64,000 nt of DNA, from assembly GCF_007655135.1 (NCBI RefSeq), contig NC_045131.1, forward strand, positions 6,138,001 through 6,202,000, read 5' to 3'. This document shows positions 12,341 to 24,387 of the stretch, in pieces (position 1 is the first letter of the stretch; every line of letters begins with the position of its first letter). A program made the position numbers and the translations under genes. The notes beneath the pieces are model-generated. The model was not told the origin of the DNA, made no database searches, and saw only the letters and a list, made by a program, of their open reading frames with translations. This stretch comes from Punica granatum. Taxonomy: Eukaryota; Streptophyta; Magnoliopsida; Myrtales; Lythraceae.

Positions 12341-12960
12341 TATGTTTGGAAATAAGTGGTCACTATAACGATCGAATCATTTGGCATAACGGTTCGACCA
12401 TCTTATCTGATAATTTATTTGAGTCTGATTTTAAAAAATAGAAAAGTGAGAGAAATTTTAGAAATATTGGAAATTTAAAAGTAAAAAAAAAGCATATGCT
12501 TTTGTAGAAATAAGTTATCCAACAATAACAATCGGGTCATTTTTCATAAGAAATCGATCGATTTACCTGATATCATATTTAGATCGGATTTCAAAAATAT
12601 AAAAAGAAAGGAGAAATTAAAAAAAATTGAAAATTGAAAAGTGAAAAAAGAGGGGAGTGGGAAACATATGTTTTTGTAGAAATAAATAATTCAAAACATT
12701 TTTTTTAATTTCTCATTTTTTTAATATTTTCAAATCCGACCCAAATACGATATCATGTAAATCGATCGATTTTTTTTTAATAATAAATGATCCTATCGTT
12801 ATAGTTGTATCACTTATTTTTAAAAAAATATATACTTTTTTACTTTTAAATTTTCAAAAAAAAATTCCAAAGTTTCTCCTTTATTTTTAATATTTTTAAA
12901 TCCGACCCTAATATGTTATCACGTAACCCGATAGTTTCTTTATAACGAATGATGGATCAA
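12340..12960. repeat. Large foldback (inverted repeat) with duplicated arms, centre about 12690
   Basis: The left arm (about 12340-12690) and right arm (about 12695-12960) are reverse complements with moderate divergence. ATCGATCGATTTACCTGATATC at 12550-12575 pairs with GATATCATGTAAATCGATCGAT at 12750-12770. Each arm itself contains two copies of the unit (TAACGATCGAATCATTT...GATTTTAAAAAATA...AAATTTAAAAGTAAAAAA), so the arm is a tandem pair that was then inverted. No coding capacity is seen. Confidence 0.75.
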
Positions 12961-12999
12961 ATTATACAGTTGGCTGACCAAATTAATTTTGTATCGCTT

Positions 13000-13210
13000 T
13001 CCGCAATTGTCCTCGGGGTTTTGATTGCTCTTCGATCGGTTCCTTCAGTGAGAGATAATTGGGGGCAATTTTGGCCCCATTTTATATATTACATTTTGGC
13101 TAGCCAACTTTAACGCGGACGTATTTCCGGCAAAGTCCTTCTTTGGTCGCATATAATTATCAAATTTGAAATTGCAATTGTTTTTTCTTTTAATTTTGAA
13201 AGAAAAAAGA
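13000..13210. repeat. Dispersed block, pair with 20010-20260
   Basis: The two share ATTGTCCTCGGGG/ATAGTCCTCGAGG, CAGTGAGAGA/CAGTGAGGGA, GGGGCAATTTT, GGCCCCATTTT, CCAACTTTAA(C/T)GCGGAC, GCAAAGTCC/ACAAAGTCC and ATATAATTATCAAATTTGAAA. Both lie at the start of a larger repeated region. Confidence 0.75.
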
Positions 13211-14510
13211 GAGGAAATGCCCTTAAAAAATGTATCATAGAATCACCTGTTGTGTAAAAATCAAGTAAAAATCAATTAAGGGATTCCCCGGGAAGGAAGC
13301 ACTCAAAATTTCACATCCATGCATCCATTTATTCTCCTCCCATTACCAGGAATCGATCAGATCAATTAATGGGTATCAGATCACTATACCGAAATCTCTG
13401 TCTTTTCAGAACGGCGTACATTTGTCTAGACAGAGCAAAGCATACTCTTGACAATTTCTTTTTGCCTTTTTACTTTTTTTTTTCTTTTCATTCTCCCAAT
13501 TTCGTGCTGTATATATTCTCCACCATCATATATATATATATATATGTACACTACCAGAAAGTGAACCCGCACTACGGATGGCATAAAATAGATAACTATA
13601 AAACCAACTATCGAATTATGGGAATAAAATTTATGTAAGTAGGAATGATAACGGATACATCATGTAAGCATGTATGATAATGAATACATTATGATTAGTG
13701 CTCACACGAATTAAAATCAAGCAAACTGGCGATCTTTCAGTTGCAGTATGCGATTGGAGATACTCTCTCCAGATATATAATTCTGATTACTTTAATTATG
13801 ATGAGCATTGGTTTTCCCAAAAAAAAAAAAACCAAAAGAAAGAGAAAAAGACATTGAGGAGTTCAGGTGGCCAAAAAAGCCTGACGTCTTTTTCTGTGTT
13901 TTTCGGGTGAAAAAGTTTTTCTTTATATATCATTCATGGGAATTGAGATGGGAAATTGACCATAAGGGAACAGATGCCCGATTGGAAATTATTCTTAACA
14001 AAATAGCTCGAGATCATATGCCAGAACTTCATCGCAGAACCTCATTAATTAAATTTTAATCGCCCAGTAATTTTAGGGTTTCAAATGAATATGAGACAAC
14101 CGATATCATCTACTTCAGACAAACTAAGCAAAGCATAAACAACGGTTACTCTTGATACGTAGAAGGATTTTTTTCCACCGAAAAAATGAGGGGGGGAAAT
14201 GTTATTCTTCGACAGAAGATAACTCAGATATATTTTTCAATATATTATTTTATATTTTTGTACCACTTTAGTTTAGTTATTTTTTTTTCATGGACACCAA
14301 GGGTATCAATCACGTTGGGACATTGGCTAGGATTATTTCCAGTATGTATATGTAGGTCTAACTCTCTTGAGCTTCAAATTTAATTCATAACTCATACCAT
14401 TGCATTAATTAAAAATGTTTTCTTTGGGTGAACAATTCAACATGGTATTTGAGTCCTATGAATCTACAAAACAGTTTTTTCGAGAGTCCAGATAAAATAT
14501 AAAAAAAAGT
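13211..14510. other. Non-coding, decayed copy of the peptidase-leader repeat in part
   Basis: 14150-14360 carries the order CTCTTGATACG..AGGATTTTT, TTTTTGTAC, TTTTTCATGGACACCAAGG, ACGTTGGGACATTGG. This is also found at 20690-20950, 22320-22770, 41750-42210 and 48480-48910. The remainder shows no gene. Confidence 0.5.
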
Positions 14511-14732
14511 TCATCAATTCTTGCAACTTTAACAAAATATCAAATAGTTCGAGTAGGAAATCAACAGTACCAATTACCAACAGGACAAAATTAAATAAGT
14601 ACTAATCCATAACGATCATCGATCCTTTCAAGTATGAAGGCCTACTAACAACCAAAATGCGTATCATTATCAATCCCAATTGAGCCTTGGATTCCATTCT
14701 TGCTTCCCTCAACTTTGAAGATCCCTAGCAAG

Positions 14733-14911
14733 CAGGGACGGAGCCAAGATTTTCATCTAGCGTGGGCAAAAATATGAATCGATATAGATAATACATAAAT
14801 ATTTTTTTCAGCAGGGACAAAGTACTAATTTTATATGGGCGAAATCTGAAGTAGTTAAAGTTTCTGGGGCAAAAATTGAAGGAACTTGAATTTCATGGGG
14901 GGCAAAAATTG
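14733..14911. mobile_element. Short unclassified insertion inside the duplicate block
   Basis: Compared with the sister copy near 9875-9890 (AGCAAG directly joined to ATATCAACC), this copy carries about 179 extra bases. They start CAGGGACGGAGCCAAGATTT and end with a GGGGCAAAAATTG motif, and that motif also recurs inside. The GGGACGGAGCCA..TTTT phrase is seen in many plant repeats. No coding capacity or clear target duplication was found. Confidence 0.5.
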
Positions 14912-15035
14912 ATATCAACCTTTGGAAGGAGATAACTAACTTGCTTAATTATACGTTTCATAAGAAAACTACTATAGTCAACTTAAAACTAACTTAAAAT
15001 TTCCTTCCTAAAGAATTTGTTATATGATCCTGACC

Positions 15036-15488
15036 TTTTTTTTTTTTTGGATAACTCATAAGAAATATCATTAAGGAAGAGTTTTTAAGGTACAATGCAG
15101 AGATCATTAGATCCCAATGGACAAAACATCACCATGGAAAGGAAACAACATGAGGACAATGGGAAAGAAGAAACAAACGCTAGTAAGCAGAGGTGAAACA
15201 TCACAGCCACGCAACAAAGTCTGCAGCTCTACTAACTCCTGATTTAGCCGAACTGTCCACAAAGGCATTGGACTCTCTAATTAAGAGAATGATGGTAACG
15301 AAGTTGTGCAAAATAGAGGGAGAGAGTTGAATGTCAACGAGAAGACTTTGATGTTTCCATGACGGACGAGATGATTCATCCAAGAGATGAAACTTGCAGA
15401 ACCGTTAGATAGGAGCGGCAGGAGCCAATATGCGAGGCATTAGAAGCAGATAGTTGAAGAACTTTTCTTATGGCAAGCAACACAGTGA
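15036..15488 (-). mobile_element. 5'-truncated LINE with RNase H-like remnant and poly(A) tail
   Basis: The sister copy at about 10085-10110 lacks this segment. On the minus strand it ends in a run of A (T13 at 15036-15048 on the plus strand), as expected for a LINE 3' end. The frame 15383-15201 encodes RESNAFVDSSAKSG and ends AADFVAWL, which fits the C-terminal part of the RNase H-like domain common in plant LINE pol proteins. Only the tail of the element is present. A target duplication is not clear. Confidence 0.6.
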
Positions 15489-15809
15489 TTTGAGTCCATC
15501 AACATCATAGTCTTGCTTTAGTACTATTTGTGATTCCCTCGATCTGGCTACCAGTTACAATGCACCACTAGTCTCTTGTACATCTTAAACATCAAAGTCC
15601 TATGCAACCGATTAAATTATGTAAATGCCAGTCCAGATTCCATCTAATACTACTCCCAAGATTTCATTGGACAGTCAATGACCAATCCTATGCAATCCAT
15701 TAAACAGTATAAATAGTAGTAAGTACGTACTAGTAATCTAAAAAAAAAAAAATTAAATGGAAAGAATCATGTTTACAGTTGATAAACTTATCATATATTG
15801 ATGCCTATA

Positions 15810-15985
15810 TGCACCCCATCTGAACGGACATTTCCCGGTCCTCCCTTTATAGATGCCCTTGAAGATTCTTTGGGCACATTTGACTTGTGAAGGTCGTGGA
15901 TCTCATTCATTTCTTTGATCCGCAGCAATACGCGCCGGATAATTACTAGTACTATAGAAATCCCAGCTTCATTCGAAGAAGTGGA
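15810..15985 (-). pseudogene. GH43 relic: start of exon 2, strongly decayed
   Basis: Blocks ACATTTCCCGGTCCTC, GGGCACATTTGACTTGTGAAGGTCGTGGATCTCATT and TTCGAAGAAGTGG parallel both 10455-10620 and the intact GH43 exon 2 at 5735-5875. It lies just after the second copy of the GH43-adjoining repeat, so it is part of the same duplicated segment. Confidence 0.65.
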
Positions 15986-16234
15986 GGTTTTCTTTGTTAC
16001 TTGTTAAGACTTTAATGAATGAACAATGAAGAGGTGAGCGTGGTAATTAAATATGCCAAAATAGAAAATCCGGGGGCTGATTTAAAATGTAATTATACGT
16101 TAACTCCTACGTGTCAAAGACGCTGGACTTATGGCAGCCATGTCATTGACAAAAAATTAACAGTTGACAAAATATTAATAGAGGCCTAGATAAGTAAAGT
16201 ACATTTCCCAACTAATCCATTTCGAGCATGGTTG

Positions 16235-16350
16235 GCTCGTTAAAAAATAAAACTCTTCCGATTAAGAATTTTTTTTATTCACAATACTTGAACCCAAGAT
16301 CTTATAAGATAAGGGATAACTGCCGAACCACTTGAATTTCGAATCGTTGT
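16235..16350 (-). mobile_element. SINE copy (tRNA-derived family), partial
   Basis: Read on the minus strand it starts with TTCAAGTGGTTCGGCAGTTATCC (A-box-like region) and continues to TTGGGTTCAAGTATTGTGAAT (B-box-like). This is the same order as the better delimited SINE insertions at 42312-42490 and 49003-49190. The 3' end is not clear. Confidence 0.5.
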
Positions 16351-17835
16351 TGATAAAAGATAGATGAACTTTTTTTTTTTTGAGTAAAAAATAGATGAGC
16401 TTGATAGAGTAATACGAGGGTTGACGCAAATTAATTAGAGTCATTAATATATTATTAGGGACATTTCGAATTTTCAATCCTATAATTAATAAAAGGGGTG
16501 GATTAGTTGAAGCGGAGGAGTAAAAATAGCAACACCGCAAATAAATAAAGAAATATAATAAAGGTAAATTTTAAAAATAAAAATAAAAAGAAGAAGGAGG
16601 CGAATGGGGTTATAGCCTGTGGATTTATGAGTAAAAAGGCAAAGGAAGCAGACCAAGGGGGAAGAGGGGAGTTGGCAATTTGGCGTATCCCCCGGACACA
16701 TATATAATATCTTCAAACCCCCACCCAATTAGACCCTACAGAAAGGTACTACAGTATCTCCACCATTCTTTATCAAACTATATGTATTCACAATCCAAAG
16801 CAAATATATGTATATTCACAGTAGATAAATATATAAGTAAAAAAGATTAAAAAAAAGGTCTTTTTTTGGGATGTAATTGTAGCGTATGCTATATATGGTG
16901 TGCTATGATTTTAATTTCTGAATTTTTATTTATGATAAGTACAGCAAGAACTAATATCACTGCTATCTATGAATATCAAGATCGATCAATTAGAGTTGAT
17001 GAGGAAATTAAAAATCGGGCTCATGTTATGTCTTATGTTTAAAAGTTTAAATAACTTCTACATACTTTGTCTTTGCTAAATGGTCACTGACGAATTTTCT
17101 GCTCCATATTATGCCCATCTTCGATAGGTTTGATCATGTAAAAAGACTCAAATTTGTAGTCGGATTCAAATCTTCCGTTAGCTTGATTCACAGTTGGCAC
17201 CCTTGGCTTCTTTCAGGGTCACCATTGAGGTAAAAAATCTGTAGGAATCTTGCCATCGATCCAATTAGACAGTGGCAGTCGACTCGACAACTTAGATTCA
17301 TACAACGTTATGTCCCTACCGAGAGAACCGATAAAAGTTGACAGAAAATCAACAGAAACCCATATTATAAGCAAAGATTACAGGCCGCACCATTAGCTTA
17401 TTTTTGTAATAATTCAAACCTCGAACTAGATTAATACTGACTGCAAATACTGTATATCTTACGCAATTAATTAATCCTATCTCAAGATCACCGGTTCAGG
17501 TAAAAAAAAGATATTGATAACCGATTCTCTCGACATGTACAACAACACTAACTCGGCGCATGTTTTTCAATTCCTAGCATGCTCTTTGCTTTGCTCCGTC
17601 TTTGTCTGATTTGAAATTCACATCACGCAGAGCCTGAGAGGGATCAACAGCAACAAGAGCATTAAATTCTTTCCATCGCATGTGCCATGGCCAATACTCT
17701 GAGTATCACTTAGGAACGAATCCTCAATCCTGACACAAAAGAAGAAAGATTTTTGCTTTTCCGGATATTATTTCACAGGTCAAAGATATACTGATATTGA
17801 TGCAACTGCAATGCACCCCACCCACCTCACCCCAA
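16351..17835. other. Intergenic stretch, possible exon remnant near 17560-17700
   Basis: Mostly AT-rich and featureless. On the minus strand about 17704-17570 is open for about 45 codons (YSEYWPWHMRWKEFNALVAV...) with a stop at each end. The family is not recognised and it may be a chance frame or one exon of a decayed gene. Confidence in any gene here is low. Confidence 0.3.
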
Positions 17836-17837
17836 GC

Positions 17838-17950
17838 TTACATACACATTAGGGCATGCATGCATGCAACAACTAGATGAACAGGGGAGGGACTTTGATA
17901 GCCCCCTCTGGCTCAGCTCGTTGATGTTGTTTGTGTTCACGAGGGCTTCT
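17838..17950. repeat. 115-base block duplicated at 24388-24500
   Basis: Nearly identical to 24388-24500, with shared CAACAACTAGATGAACAGGG, GGACTTTGATAGCCC and TTGATGTTGTTTGTGTTCACG. The identity is much higher than that of most surrounding repeats. It is open in both copies on the plus strand (MQQLDEQGRDFDSPL) and on the minus strand (ending AIKVPPLFI). I cannot say which, if either, was coding. Confidence 0.75.
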
Positions 17951-17984
17951 TTTTGTTTTTTTTTTGGTGTATACGTACTCCGAT

Positions 17985-18140
17985 ATTCGGAAACAATGAA
18001 TTCCGATTAATATAGTTCAAGTCGAGTCGGCTCATTAATGGTTAATCAATTTAAAATTTCTCCATTCACAATATTTGAATCCAAAATTATCTAAGAGGAA
18101 CAAATGCCGAGCAGCTTGAATCCATTTTTATGGGTGTTTT
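17985..18140 (-). mobile_element. SINE copy (tRNA-derived family)
   Basis: The minus strand reads GGATTCAAGCTGCTCGGCAT (A-box-like), then TTGGATTCAAATATTGTGAAT (B-box-like), then GAGCCGACTCGACTTGAAC. This is the same architecture as the SINE at 42312-42490. The 3' tail appears to lie near 17985. Confidence 0.55.
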
Positions 18141-18417
18141 CGAGAGAAATTAATTAAATAAGAAATATATGCACATAAGGGGAAACTGAGATCACAGGTT
18201 TCAGTAATAGGAGGTGTTTTGCTTGTTCCATTTTGGAATGAGATGTCACTGTCGTTCCATCTTCGAAACGAAATAATTTGGTTTTGAATTGAATTTTTGG
18301 GGGTGTCAACGGGGGACTGATCTTTTATATTTGTCTTTGGGGTCTTGGGCAAAGTGAAAGTAGTTCATCTCCTCCAAAGAGTCATACATGTTCTGTTTTA
18401 GTAAAAATTGGCCTATA

Positions 18418-18515
18418 TTTACCCCATCTGATCGTTTTCCATGTCCATAGATCCTTGGAAGAATAGCAAGAATCCATTCGGATTATGTTGACCTAGATCG
18501 AACCAAAGGAGTCAA
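18418..18515 (-). pseudogene. GH43 relic: exon 2 start
   Basis: TTCCATGTCCATAGATCCTTGGAAGAATAGCA followed by ATTATGTTGACCTAGATC parallels the intact GH43 exon 2 start at 5845-5905. A closely similar fragment is at 50205-50300. Confidence 0.75.
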
Positions 18516-18829
18516 AACAAAATAGTAGCATTTTCAAAAATTAGACACGTGGTTATTACTACAATCGCGATGATATTGAATCTCAAAAGAAATAAAAAAA
18601 AACTTCTTGCGGATAACATTTATTTACGAATTATGGATGAATATATAATTACTGTTGGTCATCAATTAAAGGGCACGGATTCTTTCCATCCAATTCTTCA
18701 CTTAATAGAATGCAAAGACTCGATAATTTTCGGTTCCAATTATATTCCGGAAGTCCCAATTCGAGTTTAAAATAGTTTGTTTCGATTATATCATGTTACT
18801 AGGTAAGTTGCCCGCGTCAATCTAGTGGG

Positions 18830-18905
18830 CTAGGAAAGGATTTTGTAGATAGCCTAGGACCCTCGGGCACATTTGACTTGTGGTGCTCGTGGTGCACATT
18901 CCGAT
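18830..18905 (-). pseudogene. GH43 relic: small exon 2 piece
   Basis: AGCCTAGGACCCTCGGGCACATTTGACTTGTGGTGCTCGTGG corresponds to the CTCAAGCACATTGGACTTGTGGAGGTCGTGG region of GH43 exon 2 (about 5775-5810). It is out of order relative to the fragment at 18418-18515, so the relic has been rearranged. Confidence 0.55.
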
Positions 18906-20005
18906 AATCTAACAAGATGAAATTGAGAGAGAATAAAAAGAAAAAAATAATCTGTCCTTAATTAATTTGTTGTCTCATATTATTCATGATTCGAAATCCT
19001 AAAACTACAATATGAAGCTACTGATAAAATTTAATTAACGAGGTTCTCCTATATATGAGATTCGGGGGTATAGTCAATTGATCTATTTGTCGGGAATTCC
19101 ACGCGAGCGTCGGTTTATCATATTGTTTATCAAGTAAATCCAATGAATCTTAAACTTACATATGTATGCAGTTATAGTGTGCAGCTCTGACCTACTGTGT
19201 CACTCTTCGTAATTACAAAGATATTATTTAAATCATATATCTTTATTAATCAAATTAACGCAATAAATACTCCGTTCAAGATGGAGTTCTAACTTCTAAT
19301 ATCTATCCCCTCTCTCCCCCCCCCCACAAAAAAAAAGTGAGAGTTCCTAATAATTATTTACGGTGCGTTCCTTTGACTTAATTATATCATATGCTTTTCC
19401 TCATGCCAAATCCCATACCAATTCCCATGTATAATAATAATAAGCAAGACTTTTCCCCCCTAGAAAACACGGAAAATGACGGCATGCTTTCTCGCCTTCT
19501 GACCTCCTGCAAACCCTAAAATCCCCAAAAAAAAATGATAATGTTTAAATCCCAATGTTTTTTCCTCCTCTTTTGGTCTTTCCCCTATTTTTTGGAAATC
19601 AATTATCATCATAGACTGATCAGAATATCACGAGACATTGTTTCTCCAATAGCATATAGGGCCGTGCAACCGAAAATCCCCAGTTTGCTTGCTTGAATCT
19701 ATATAATTTATATGAGCACTAATTCTAATGTACACGTTATCGTACTTACATAAATTTTGCTCTCATCATTCAATATAAGCCGATTATAGTTATGTGTATT
19801 ATGCCATCTATAGTGCGGGGGCACATTCTGGTAGTATGATGAATGAGAATATAAACACCACGAAATCGGGAGAAGAGTGAAAGGGAAAAAAATGAAAGTA
19901 AAAACATATAATTAAGTAAAATTAATTACACTTCGAGTAAATAACGTTGATTTTTAAACAAATTACTAAGGCTTGGCAAGGTCACCTGGGATTACTCAAC
20001 AAAGA
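18906..20005. other. Intergenic stretch without recognised gene
   Basis: AT-rich, with a short C-run/A-run at about 19318-19338. No supported frame or repeat partner was found in the window. Confidence 0.5.
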
Positions 20006-20009
20006 CAAT

Positions 20010-20260
20010 ATTTTTTATTGCTTTATGCAATAGTCCTCGAGGATTTAATTGTTCTTCAGTTGTTTCAGTGAGGGACGCATGACTGGGGCAATTTTAATAG
20101 GGAGAGCTTAGGTCGACCGGCCCCATTTTGAAGCAATACATTATGGCTTCCAACTTTAATGCGGACATATGTCCGACAAAGTCCGCCTTTGTTCAGATAT
20201 AATTATCAAATTTGAAAGTATAATTCTTTTTCTTTTTATTTTGAGGAAAGACAGACAGAA
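20010..20260. repeat. Dispersed block, pair with 13000-13210
   Basis: See the shared landmarks listed for 13000-13210. This copy marks the left border of the long repetitive leader region of the peptidase block (unit A). Confidence 0.7.
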
Positions 20261-20984
20261 ATTTCCCTTGCCCCTCAAGACAACTTTTTTTTCTTTAATT
20301 TCTTTATTATTTTTATTTTTTTATAGTTGCCCCTCAAGACAACTATAACTTTATCATTTAATAGTATCTCGGGACTATTTTCAATCAATTTTGCTAAAGA
20401 GGAATAGAAGAAACATTTACGTACTACACCAAGATTATTAAACAAATCAAAGAAATGAAAGAAGTAACAAAGTGAAAAGCATCATTGTTAAGTCAAATTA
20501 TCGAACCCTATTGAGTATATATCGAAATGTGATAATGCACTCAACTATCAAATATATATTAGAATTTGCTCTTGAACGAAGTAGTTATTGCTTTAATTAC
20601 TGAATTATGAATGCACTCAACTATTAAATGAATAAGTGCGACATAACCTTCTTAACACAAGACAAACATATAATATATTAGATAACTCATGTTACTCTTG
20701 CTAAGTAAAAGGATCTTTTAATTCCGTTGGAGAAACAAAAAGGAATCTTTCTTTTTGCCTTCTTTTTTGCTCTCGAAGTAAAATGATGCCGAAAGTTTGC
20801 TAATTTTCAAATATATATGTTTTTATACTGCATCTATTTATTAGTTACATTTTTCATGGAAACCAAGGTATACGTACGTATACTTCATAAAAAAAAAAGA
20901 AATACGTATATGCATTACGTCGGACATTGGTGGGAAGTATTTCGAATATATGTACCTAAAAGAAAAAGGAGTCAGACAAGTTAT

Positions 20985-21125
20985 ATAGAGGAATCCTCAA
21001 AAGGGGGTTTAATTAATTGGGTGTGGCATATAAAAGAAAAAAATTGTGTCTCAGTCTCAGGCTCAGCAATGTTATTTCAGGTAACCAGAATAGCAAAAAA
21101 CAGACCAAAATCAAGGAGAAACACA
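20985..21125 (-). pseudogene. GH43 intron-derived relic
   Basis: GGAATCCTCAAAAGG, GTGTGGCATA, TCTCAGGCTCAGCAATGT and CAGGTAACCAGAATAGCAAA parallel the GH43 intron just beyond exon 2 (about 5920-6045) in the same order. Confidence 0.6.
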
Positions 21126-21130
21126 GTACG

Positions 21131-21132
<2 letters not shown>

Positions 21133-21183
<51 letters not shown>
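21133..21183. repeat. (TC)n microsatellite
   Basis: An uninterrupted TC dinucleotide run of about 51 bases. It yields spurious Ser-Leu and Glu-Arg repeat frames on the two strands. Confidence 0.95.
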
Positions 21184-21185
<2 letters not shown>

Positions 21186-22491
21186 AATGTACATATAGCT
21201 CCATAGCATGGGAAGCATGCATGCATATATATTTCAAAACCACACCAATTCTTAATTTGAAGACATAAGATCAGTTGTTGGTGGTCAAAACACATCATAA
21301 GAGGAACGTATCCTAATAAGTAATAACATTACCCTATATATATATATATATATATATTAATCTCTAATCAATATAATAATAGATCGTTTCCGCATTAACC
21401 AGGTAGTTGTCTGAAAATCTATAATAGGTATCCTTACAAGTTGGAAAATTAGTTGAGATCGTGTATATTGCGTGAATTCTACACAGATATATATATATAT
21501 ATATATAATTACCAATGGTCAAATCAGAATGGACCACCTGTTTGCAATATCTTTGGGTGGTCAAATGTATATATGGGGGTGCTTGGTGAACTCACGTCTT
21601 GAAAAGGTAGAGTAGGTTCTTCTTCGATAAAGCCTGAAAACTTTTGGTGCATCAATATGGAAAGACGTGTGAAATCGCACAACACAGCACAATATATACA
21701 TATATATATATATTTGGAATACATACACAGATGTGCCATATATATTTTGCGTAAAATAAGCAATTTAACTTCAATATTGTTTATTATCAATAATTTATTA
21801 AAGTTTTGAATAATTAACGCCAAATCCAGGTGAGCTTGTCAAGTCTTTGTATAAATATATAATTTGCTCGTGTTGCAAGTATCTTACTCGAAATTTAGAC
21901 ACATAACTTCAAAAGTACTGTAATGACATAACTGAAAAAAAGTATTGTAATGGCAAAGTGAATGCAATATAGAAATCATCCATCTTCCTTTTATCTCTTT
22001 TCCTTGGCGGAAGTCTTCATATCAATATCATTCATGAGGGACTGGATGAGGAAAAAAACAGTTGGTCCTATATGCACCAAACGTGGCAACAGAGAAAGTG
22101 TAACAAAGTGAGAGCATCACTGTTAAGTCAGATTAACCAACTCCATGTATATGTATGTATATATATATATATATCGAAATGTGGCAATGTACAATCAGCT
22201 AATCAAATATATTAGAATTTGCTCTTGAACTATGTACGTAGTCATTGCTTTAGTTATCGAATAAATGCACTCAACTATGGAATGAATATGAAACAACTGA
22301 TAAAAAGAGAAAAGATCAAATAAATGTTACTTTGCTAAGTAAAAGGATTTTTTTTTTCAGTTGAAAAAATATCTCTTCTTTTTTCCTCTTTTTTGCGCTC
22401 GAAGTAAAACTATGCAAAAAAGTTTGATAATTTTCAAATTTAATATAATAATATTTGATTTTTGTCCTTTGCTTTCCACATTTATCAATGG

Positions 22492-22527
<36 letters not shown>

Positions 22528-22974
22528 TGTGTTCTTTATCTATTTCATTAGGTTTGATGGGCCAATTTTCGCACGGAATGATTCTTGCCTTCCAAATGTT
22601 ATCGGGAACAGATGTCGACGAGAATAAAAAGCTTCATATCTTTTCAATATATATCATTATATAATAATATTTTTGTACTGCATTTTTTTAGTTGGTTACA
22701 TTTTTCATGGACACTAAGGTATAAGTATAATATTACATTGGATGTTGGTGGGGAATATGTCGAATATAAGTATGCATGTATAACGATTAGTTAGGACACA
22801 AGATTAATCGAAATTGTAAAAGCAGAAAAAAAGAAGCTATATATATATATATATAAAAGATAATTAAGCCCATGCAAAATAAATAAAGATATGTATGATT
22901 GTTTCAGTCCATAAAGTAGTAATCTGGCATGATATATCATGGCATGAGCTTTCAGTCCCGGTAAGAGGGGCATA

Positions 22975-23259
22975 AAAATCCCAATTTTGTTTTTTCCTCA
23001 TTTGCCCACCTCCTCCTCCTTCGTCTTCTTCTTCCTACGGTGTACTCCGTCGCCTTTTTCCTCGTTTGCCCTCCTCCTCCTCCTCCGTCGTCTTCTTCCT
23101 GCGGTGTACTCAGTCGCCTTTTTCCTCATTTGCCCTCCTCCTCCTTCTCCGTCTTCTTCTTCCTGCGGTGTACTCAGTCGCCTCCTCCTCCTCCTCCTCT
23201 TCTTCTTCTTCCTGCGGTGTACTCACTCGCCTCGTCTTCGAGCTCCAAGGCTCCTAAGG
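22975..23259 (+). other. Putative 5' leader exon of the peptidase gene with internal minisatellite (unit A)
   Basis: A pyrimidine-rich stretch ending TCCTAAG|GTAGCTTTCC, a plausible donor. The matching place in unit C (42655-42862) ends TAGCTAAG|GTTAG. Within it a 49-64-base unit containing TGCGGTGTACTCAGTCGCC recurs four times (23041, 23105, 23168 and 23217 for GTGTACTC). Inverted copies of this same leader are attached to decayed peptidase exons at 56-64 kb, which supports its being part of the peptidase transcription unit. That it is a 5' UTR exon is inferred. Confidence 0.5.
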
Positions 23260-24387
23260 TAGCTTTCCAAACGCTACACACGTACACTATTTGTTTTCCC
23301 TAACCATGTACATGTCGTCCCCCTTTTTTTTCTTTGTTTTTTTTTGAATCTTTCCTTCTTGAACTTGTACATGTCGTCCCTACATCTTGCCGTGAATTAG
23401 TTTTTGCTTATCCCATTTTTTCTTTTTATTCCTCTTTTTTTTTGGGTAAATTCTTTTTACTCCTCTTGCATGACCTCGTTCTTCTGATTATTTGGCTGGT
23501 TAATTTGTTTTCTGATTATTCCAAGGATTTCGTGTTACATTCATGTCTCGAGTGTCGGTTTCCTCTTCCATCAAGCCCCAAAGGAACATTGCACACATAG
23601 ATTGTTTTCCTCCCGTTCCCTCGAATCGTATCAATTAATTAATGCACCTCTTATTATATCATATTATCACTGAACCAAATTAAAGTAGTATGTTTTTTCG
23701 CAAGGGCGTTCATCTTTTATGTAGGAAACGAGCAAAAAATGTACTCTTGACATTTTCTTTTTCTATATATATGCACTTTTGATTTTGTTCTTTTTGTTCT
23801 CTCAGCTTACTTCATCTTCTTTTCATCTTTCTTGCTAGGGGAAGTCTTCATATCTATCCTTATTATTCAAGGGGGATTGGATGAGGAAAAAAAGAACCAT
23901 TTACATCCTAAACCAAGATAATTATTAAACGAACCAAAGAAAATTAAAGTGTAACAAAGTGAGAACATCATTGTTAAGTCAGATTAATGAATCTCGTGAA
24001 TATATATCGAAATGTGGCAATGCACTCTAGTATCAAATATTAGAATTTGCTCTTGAACGAAGTACTTATTATTGCTTTAAGTATCAAATTGTGCATACAC
24101 TCAACTATGGAATGAATATGACAAAATGGGCAAATCAAGATCAAATAACTGTTACTTTTGCTAAGTAAAAGGATTTTTTTTCACTGGAAAAAAAAGATCT
24201 CTTTTTTTTTTCCCTCCTTTTTGCTCTCGAAGTAAAATGATGCGAAAAGTTTGATCATTTTCGAATTAAATATAATAATATTGGGATAAAATTAGTGCAA
24301 CGGTTTGGCAAATTTGATTTTTTTTCCTTTGCTTTCCACATATGTACAGTGGCTATTTATTGTTTCTTCATCTATTCTATAAGGGGA

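Larger units (their letters stand above)
20400..24340. repeat. Three diverged tandem copies of a roughly 1.7-1.8 kb leader repeat (unit A)
   Basis: The order TATCGAAATGTG, TTAGAATTTGCTCTTGAAC, ATGCACTCAACTAT, GCTAAGTAAAAGGAT, CTCGAAGTAAAA and TTTTTCATGGA(A/C)AC recurs starting near 20520, 22170 and 24005. Single copies occur in unit C (41580-42240) and unit B (48320-48960). It is non-coding. It appears to be promoter/leader-side DNA of the peptidase gene mixed with old GH43 upstream sequence. Confidence 0.7.

Noticed and set aside
13369..14059. Short plus-strand frames with Lys-rich stretches
   Set aside because: They depend on A-runs, have no known motif, and the region is a decayed non-coding repeat.
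21120..21210. Long Ser-Leu or Arg-Glu repeat frames over the (TC)n runs here and at 25409-25479
   Set aside because: They are translations of dinucleotide microsatellites, open in several frames on both strands, with no conservation outside the repeat.
22987..23303. Ser/Leu/Phe-rich overlapping frames in the pyrimidine-rich leader
   Set aside because: All three plus frames are open because of the CCT/TCC repeats, and the indels between units A and C do not respect any frame.
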